A stretch of DNA of 64,000 bases. It comes from Crocodylus rhombifer (lineage: Eukaryota; Chordata; Crocodylia; Crocodylidae). This document shows positions 57,736 to 64,000 of the stretch, piece after piece. Below the pieces are notes generated by a model that saw only the letters and a program-made list of their open reading frames with translations, was not told where the DNA came from and ran no database searches. The stretch covers positions 496,001-560,000 of the forward strand of contig JAVSML010024447.1 in the NCBI GenBank assembly GCA_038503035.1, in the 5' to 3' direction. Position numbers and translations under genes: made by a program. Position 1 is the stretch's first letter. Every line of letters starts with the position of its first letter.

Positions 57736-60700
57736 CAACCTTGCTTGTGAAGACGAAACACATTTTCCCACTTGTAAAAGGCTTTGGGAAATGACGCTTT
57801 TGCCAGTGCTCTCATACCCTGCTTATTTACTGGTTGATTATTCAGACCAGACGTTTATCTTCAGATCATCAGAGGAAGTAGATTCTTTTATTCAGGCAAA
57901 AAACAGGATATGCTTCAGCAGGAATGGATTTGTGTGCTGGGAGGAAGCGGCAGGCTGACTTCTTTGTTTAAACTTGTTGCTGTGACTAACCTTCTCCATG
58001 TCTAGCATTATGCATGCTGTGCACCCTTTCCTTAACACCTTGATCATGACTCTGGGGGTGGCTGAATTTGCTGAATGCTTCTAGCATTTCACAGAAAATC
58101 AGTGGTGTCCATCATGGATCCCAGGTGAAAAAAAAATGTTCCTGAGCCATCTCTGAGAACCAATTATGGCTCTGGGACTTGCTGTGGCTGTCGAAGCTGG
58201 TTCCTCAGATCTCAAGGGTTGGATGGGGCTGGTGAGTTTGCTGTTTCTGCTCTCTCTCTTGCTTTTTTTATAACTAGCAACTCCAGTTACTTTCTTCATC
58301 ACTCCTTGCTGCTGTAAGAACAACAGCAGTCTCCCTGATTTGGGCTGGGATGCTGGCTGCTAGCAGGGAACTAGGAATAAGAGCAGACAGCCAACCCTCT
58401 TTTCTCTGGGAGTAAGACGTTTGATGTCTCTCCACAGGGCCAGGGCTCCCACTCCCTTATGACTGTCCCAGCTATACTGGGATTTGTGGCAGTCATGGGA
58501 ATTGGGAATGCTGATAAATTACATGTAGAAAAATTCCTCAGTGAGAGGAGGGAGAATAAACACACACACCCCCCAAGTACAAAATCTTCTTAGAGGCAAG
58601 CTGCATGAACTCTTGTGCTCACTGAGGCTGAGACTGACACCCTCCCACACCTGACTAATGGAAGTCCATCAGGGAACTCATCATGATCGATGGTCAGGAT
58701 CCATCTTCCCAAGCAGTGCACAGGCTTGGGGCTACAAGGCAGCTCCTCCACAGCTACTGTTTCAGCCTGTGGGACACATTATACCTCAATAACTCAAGCC
58801 ATATCGGCATGGATCCTGTGGCCCCTGTCTTTGTTCAACTTCCTGTGGCCTCCCCTACAATATTTTTGATCCACATGCAGACTGCTACTGTAGCATGCTT
58901 AGGCAGGGTTGGATGAGGGCAATTTGGGACCCTTTGCACACCCTATGTGCAGTTGCCCGCCCCCTACCCCCACCCTTTTGCCTGAGTAACAGCAGCCCAT
59001 CCTTCTCTCCCCGTGACCTTGGCTCACTCCAGCAGGGTTAAAGGAATGTCTGCATTGTTGCCAGCAAGACAGAGAAACCCCCTTCTCGGGGAGGATGATA
59101 GCCATCAGATTAGCTCCGTCTCAGACAGGGAGTGTCCCAGCCCATGACTGCTCCCTCCTCATTCATACACAAACCTAGGCAATGAGTGGACGGCAAGGAT
59201 GGGTCCAGGACCAGATACTAGGGGATCACATACTTTGCACAATTGAAATCCCAGCCCTACTGAACAAACATCAACCCTGTTTCAAACTGTTGCATGCCTG
59301 GCTGAGGGGGAGGGCAGCTACTACTTTGAAGCCCAGAGGTTTTAGCACATGTTTTCCAGTATTTTATTTGCTCCTTATGTTTAATACCAGATTATCAGGT
59401 TCTCTGCTCTTTTGCTGGTCTTTCAGTTTTGCCTCTCCCTGAAGCTTTGTCTGAATTTTGCCAGAAGTTGCAGGACTCCCTTGGTAAACCTCCCCATGGG
59501 ATAACAACAGCTGCCTCACTAGCAGGGTGGGGTTTGCCTTCTCTCAACCCAAATAGCTACACGTGAGGTGAAGGTGTCATGCAGCACCCCAGCATCCAAG
59601 AGAACTTCCCACACCTTGTAACTTGAGCTAGGGAACCCACTTTGATTTCTAAGCCCTACAAGGGGAACAAACACCTGAACAGACATGGTCCATCTACCTT
59701 TGTAAACTTGCATGTGATTTCTAGTCTCTTTCTTATTTGATCTTCGTCTCTTTGTGCCAGTTCGGGCCCTATACAGCATGGCCACATATTTTGATCTGTA
59801 ATTATCTTTAGCACCCCAGGCACTCTGCATTTAATGATAAATATTAAATTATTTTTTTAAGAAGAAAAGCCCGTGATTCAGTATTATGCAGTTTTCCTGG
59901 AATCTTACTTATAAAGCCGGTTCCCTGAATTATCGTGTTGTAGAACGTAGTGGCCAACGTGTATGTTCCTCACCCCTATTGATCATTCCCAGATTCAAGT
60001 TCCAAGAACAGTTGTTTGATTGACCAAAGACAAGTACAATTGCCTACAGTGTACATAGGATTAAGTCTTGCAAGTCACCTGGAAACAATAACACTCGTTA
60101 GACTAAGTAGCTAAGTATCATCAACTAAGTTGAAACAAGACAATGTACTTTGTTTGAGGGATATGTATTCAATATTAATCTTTCTTACTAAGAGAGCTAT
60201 TATATTTGGTAATACATTGAAAAAAACCCAAATATTGTAATTAAAAGCTGTTTCAGAACAAAAATCAAAATGTTTAACAAATGCTGGGCAAAACTTTTCA
60301 ACATTATCAACATGTTTTTCTAGGATTTCCTTTCCCCCTGCAAAAAAAATGTAGCTATTCTAGTTTCAGGAGGCATTTTGATTTCAACAGATTCTAATAT
60401 TTAAATGGAATCTGGTCTCATCAATGTTTCTCTGACTCATTCTCCTTGTTAATGATGTTTCATTAATCATTAGTCTCTCAGTCACAAAAGTTCAGCTAAG
60501 AACCTAAAGTGTGCTTTGTAGACATGTAAATAGAGGAACATGAATTATTTTTTAAGTGGTAACTCATGAACAGAAAAACATGTTCAACTACTTATTAAAG
60601 CAGGCCTCTAATGGAATGGAAGCAAAGCTGTGCTCTTATATTTGAGAAATCTTGGAAGTGGTCTCAAGAAAAGAGGTTGCATAGTATGGATGAATTTTGT

Positions 60701-61165
60701 GCAGGTTCTATATTAAGTTCCTCATATTAGAAAATATGCACAGGAAGCTTTTAGAGGCAAAAGAAATATCTCTTCATATAAATGTGATGGTCAAAGACCT
60801 GTTGCTGGTGCAATCATTGGTGGAATCCAGTAAGCAACACTGGTGTCCACAATACAAAAGGGTGTTGAAAAAGCTGGAAAAAGCACAAGAATGACTGAAG
60901 GAGGGAAACCACGTCTTAAAGAGAAAGTCTCAAGCTCCTTTTAGTGAAAGAGGCGGTTAAGGGGAATTGGTCACAGTCTATATGTAGTCATACAATGAAC
61001 AGCCAGTGGAGACAATTCTCTGTCTAGCCAAGATATGGCACTACCTGGTGGCTGGCAGCTGAGGTTAGTCAAACTTAGACGGTAGAATGAAATCCAGTTT
61101 TTAAAGTCAGGGTCCTTATGCATTGGAACCCATTCCTAGGTTGTGGTCCATCATTAACTAGATGT
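57736..61165. other. Intergenic stretch, no gene seen
   Basis: Mostly AT-rich DNA, especially 59830-60700. The 65-codon frame at 60697-60894 has a LEKAQE end faintly reminiscent of CR1-type ORF2 but is too degenerate to call. No exon was recognised. Confidence 0.45.
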
Positions 61166-61169
61166 TTTT

Positions 61170-61292
61170 TTCTAAAAGATCTATTCTAGTTCAGACAGGA
61201 ATGAATTTGGGGAAGCCCTATGGCTGATGTTATATAGAAGGTCAGGCTAGATGATCATGAGGTTCCCCCCTTTGCTGACATAATTGATTGAT
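61170..61292 (+). mobile_element. Old CR1-type 3' tail (uncertain)
   Basis: GGTCAGGCTAGATGATCATG, followed by GGTTCCCCCC and a TTGATTGATTC end, resembles the 3' end of old turtle/archosaur CR1 copies (GGTCAGACTAGATGATC...ATTC). Preceding sequence is too decayed to confirm. Confidence 0.5.
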
Positions 61293-62436
61293 TCTAGTGC
61301 ACATATACCTGCCCTACATGTTACAAGAGTTGTAACATTTTACTCCTGTTAGGAATAAAAATTAGATTATCATTTCTACTTTTTCCACTGCAGCTGTTAA
61401 AGGAATTCTTTCCTCCTTTCTATATTTCTTGTAAACTATTTTAGAGGTAAAATAGCTAAACCTTTAGTGCTAAAGGAAGGATTTTTTTTTTCCCTACAGT
61501 ATAAAATTTGTTTCAGGTTGAAATGATGACTAAGGAGGGTTGAACAATTCCCAGGACAGCTGGCATTTAGTTTTTTTGCAGTGCAAAGCTGGCCCTCCTT
61601 TCATTACTGATAACAGATTTATGACTTTAGGCGTTGGCTCTTTTATCAATGCTATGTTTTCAGGCTTCATTAAATGAATAGACTTTCAACTGCAAAAACA
61701 AAGAGCTGAATCAGGAAGTCAAATGGCCTTTGTGTATGCAATTTCATATTCACTTTTCATTTATTTTCCTAGTAAGTTTATTAGGTATTTCTTTTTGGTA
61801 ACCTGCTCTTTTAAAAAAAAGGCTTCTCTTTACTGTAGTTAAAGCATATATATTCTTGAGGGAAGCAGACAGAATTTTCCCCATTGTTTTCCCATCATGT
61901 TTGTTTTCACTACTACTTCAAGAGGAAAAGCTCTTTGCAAAAACAGGAAATAGCAAAATCCTTTGCACTACAGTGCCACACACACAATGAGTGTACATGT
62001 TTTAAACCTAAACTTCAGGAAAAGTAGTAGCATGTACCAAAAGACCATCAATGGGAGTTTTCCCATTGACTTGAATGGTGGCAAAATCAACTCCTTTATG
62101 AGTAAGACTCATTGCCTTATCTGAGTTTGGGTTGGATTTAACTAATTATAATCCGCCTATGTAACAGTCTCCCTATAAAATCAGTTAGAGACGAAATTGG
62201 TTATTTTCAGTACTAATCTGGTACCTGGGGCTGCTGTGTGCTGTGAAGCAGTTGCTATGTTTCACCCCACAGATGGACGCATTTCAGTTTATAGCAAATA
62301 TATTACTTACAAATTTACTGCTTAAAATCTTTAGGTACTTGTACCTGTGACAGGGGTCTAATCCCCAAGCCTTTATTCTGTAACCCTAAATTGAAATGGT
62401 GGAGCATAGAATAAAACCTTGAGGACTATGTCAAAA
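61293..62436. other. Intergenic stretch, no gene seen
   Basis: AT-rich DNA with no recognised exon or repeat. Confidence 0.5.
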
Positions 62437-62860
62437 CCCTTGTATGATTAGAGGCCTGAAGAGCAAGCCATTTGAGAAAAGGCTTACAGATATGGGGCTG
62501 TTCAGCCTAGAAAAGAGATTTCAGGGGGATTTGGTGGCAGCTTACAAACATATCAGGGGAGAGTATCAGGGGCTAGGTGAACAAATTCACCAGAGCGCCC
62601 CAGAGGAAAACCAGGAGCAACCCTCCTAGAAGAAGGTTTCAGACTGGATATAAGGAAAAACTTCTTCATGGTTCATGTGACCAGACTCTGGAATAGACTC
62701 CCAGCAGGGGTTGTGCAGGCACCTACTCTAGAGATCTTCAAAAGGAGACTGGACATGCACCTTGCAGCACTCTTTCCTGCCCAGAGCGGGGTGGAGGGTG
62801 GGGCTGGATCCAATGATCTCACAAGGTCTCTTCCAGCCTTAAACTTCTGTGAATCTGTAA
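62437..62860 (+). mobile_element. CR1 LINE 3' fragment
   Basis: Encodes MIRGLKSKPFEKRL, MGLFSLEKRFQGDLVAAYKH, then, after a frame break near 62627, LDIRKNFF, RLWNRLPAGVVQAPTLEIFK. The tail is TTCCAGCCTTAAACTTCTGT followed by GAATCTGTAA. This is the extreme C-terminus of CR1 ORF2 plus 3' UTR. Confidence 0.92.
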
Positions 62861-62883
62861 ACCATTTAAATTTTTCCATCACG

Positions 62884-64000
62884 TTACAGTGAGGGGCCAA
62901 TCCTTTTGGGGTTTTTTTGTTTGTTTTTTTGTTTGTTTTGTTTTTTGGTGTTAAGAGCCAGAGCCTGTCTGCAGCTGGTGGGGGTGAGCTGCCAGTGGGC
63001 CAAGCAGCCCCTGAGCTGCAGGAGGCCCTGGTCCCTCCCATTACAGCAGTGGTGCCCCCTGGGCCCATCCAGATGGGCTCCTAGTGGGCCAGCTGCTGCC
63101 CCAGCTCAGAGGTAGCGCCCAGCCCAATCCGCTGTTCCCTGAGCCCCCCCCCCTCCAGGGAGCAGCACCCGGTGGGCTTCCAGCAGGCAGGCTCCCAGTG
63201 GGTGGGCTCAGGGAAGAGTTGGATCGAGCTGGGTGCTGCCACCAAGCTGGGACAGCACCCAGCCCATTAGCAGCCTGCCCAGGCAACCCCAGGGGGCACC
63301 ACCACTACAGAGGGAAGGCCCAGGGTCCCCCCACAGCTCAGTGGCCACTCAGCCTGCCGGCAGTGTGCCCTGCCCTCCCCCAGCCATGGGCAAGCTCCAC
63401 TGAAAAAAAAAAAAGATGAGCCCCTCCACCTTCAGGCTTCTGCTGAAAGCAGAAGCAGTGAAGGGCACAATCCTTTTCTTTGGTGGAGCCTGCCTGCCTC
63501 TCTCGTAGCCAGGGGGTGAGCTGCCGGTGGGCCAAGCACCCCCTGAGCTGTGGGGGACCCTGGTCCTTCCCCCCACAGTGGCGGTGCTCCCCCAGGGCTG
63601 CTGCTAGCAGGCCTCAGCTTGGAGGTAGCACCCAGCCAGATCCAACTCTTCCCTGACCCCAAGCAGGGGTAGCACCCGGCCCACCAGCAGCCTGCCCAGG
63701 CAGCTCTGTGTGGTACCACCACCATGGAGGACCGGGGCCCTCCGCAGCTCAGGACCCAAGCGGCTCACCCCTGGTTGTGGGAGAGGCGGGTAGACTCCAC
63801 CACAAAAAGGATCAGGGCCCTCACCACTTCTGCCTTTATCAGGCACCTGCTCAAGGCAGAAGCAGTGAGGGGTCCAATCCATCCCTGAAGCAAGACAGCA
63901 AAACTTCTTCAAAGGGAGAATTAGAAGATGGGACAGGAACCAAAAGAGAAAGATGGGAGAAAATCTGGAGGGCACCTTTCAACCAGGCCCATCACCACAG
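62884..64000. repeat. GC-rich composite repeat with direct and inverted copies, continuing past window end
   Basis: GTGAGCTGCC.GTGGGCCAAGC with downstream CCCCTGAGCTG and CCCTGGTCC.TCCC occurs at 62984 and 63516 (offset 532) and again in inverted orientation at about 63720-63790. CAGTGA.GGG..CAATCC occurs at about 62888, 63457 and 63865. The same GC-rich core, reversed, is inside the 28246 and 42661 elements. Open frames up to 131 codons (62673-63068) are composition by-products. Confidence 0.65.

Noticed and set aside
60697..60930. Degenerate CR1 ORF2 segment
   Set aside because: Only LEKAQE is suggestive; too little similarity to call, although a possible CR1 tail lies about 250 bases downstream.
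62673..63975. Minus-strand open frames of 97-131 codons near the right edge
   Set aside because: They lie across CR1 tail and GC-rich inverted repeats.

Overview
The window looks like nuclear DNA from a sauropsid, most likely a crocodilian, with a turtle as the alternative. The evidence is several CR1 LINE copies with the archosaur/turtle type 3' end (ATTCTATG-like repeats), many short inverted-repeat DNA transposons (MITEs), simple repeats, and one exon unmistakably encoding a vertebrate filamin N-terminus. Nothing bacterial, viral or organellar was recognised. The species is an inference.

Only one protein-coding exon could be supported: the first coding exon of filamin B (FLNB), minus strand, 33690 down to 33399, ending in a consensus GTGAGT donor. 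It lies in a CpG island (about 33.2-34.1 kb) that should contain the promoter. FLNB is transcribed toward lower coordinates, so 33398 down to 1 is the start of a very long intron 1. No second exon was recognised, so the intron probably continues past base 1. Bases above about 34.1 kb are upstream intergenic DNA. In mammals SLMAP lies upstream of FLNB in the same orientation, but no SLMAP exon was recognised here.

The rest is non-coding DNA with dated insertions. CR1 copies or tails lie at 4.6, 5.6, 22.65-24.17, 49.5, 55.5-56.5 and 62.4-62.9 kb, with a possible old tail near 61.2 kb. All are broken. hAT-like MITEs lie at 44.64-44.86 kb (near-perfect 8-bp target duplication), 49.80-49.97 kb (perfect 8-bp target duplication) and 50.20-50.53 kb. 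Fold-back elements lie at 9.6-9.9, 12.45-12.78, 36.11-36.44, 51.17-51.41 and 57.53-57.74 kb. The 9.6 and 12.45 kb copies share both ends and internal stem.

A larger GC-rich family recurs at 28.25-28.91 and 42.66-43.39 kb, and its core appears again in direct and inverted copies at 62.9-63.9 kb. Two other low-copy families pair 24.94 with 53.02 kb (opposite orientation) and 30.30 with 32.38 kb (same orientation). An unexplained CpG-rich block with a 488-bp internal direct repeat lies at 46.54-47.29 kb.

The many short open reading frames of 60-200 codons elsewhere show no recognisable domain and are best regarded as chance or repeat-derived. The points most worth a second look are the possible N-terminal extension of FLNB, the fold-back/MITE families with their GC-rich cargo, and the CpG-rich block at 46.5 kb.
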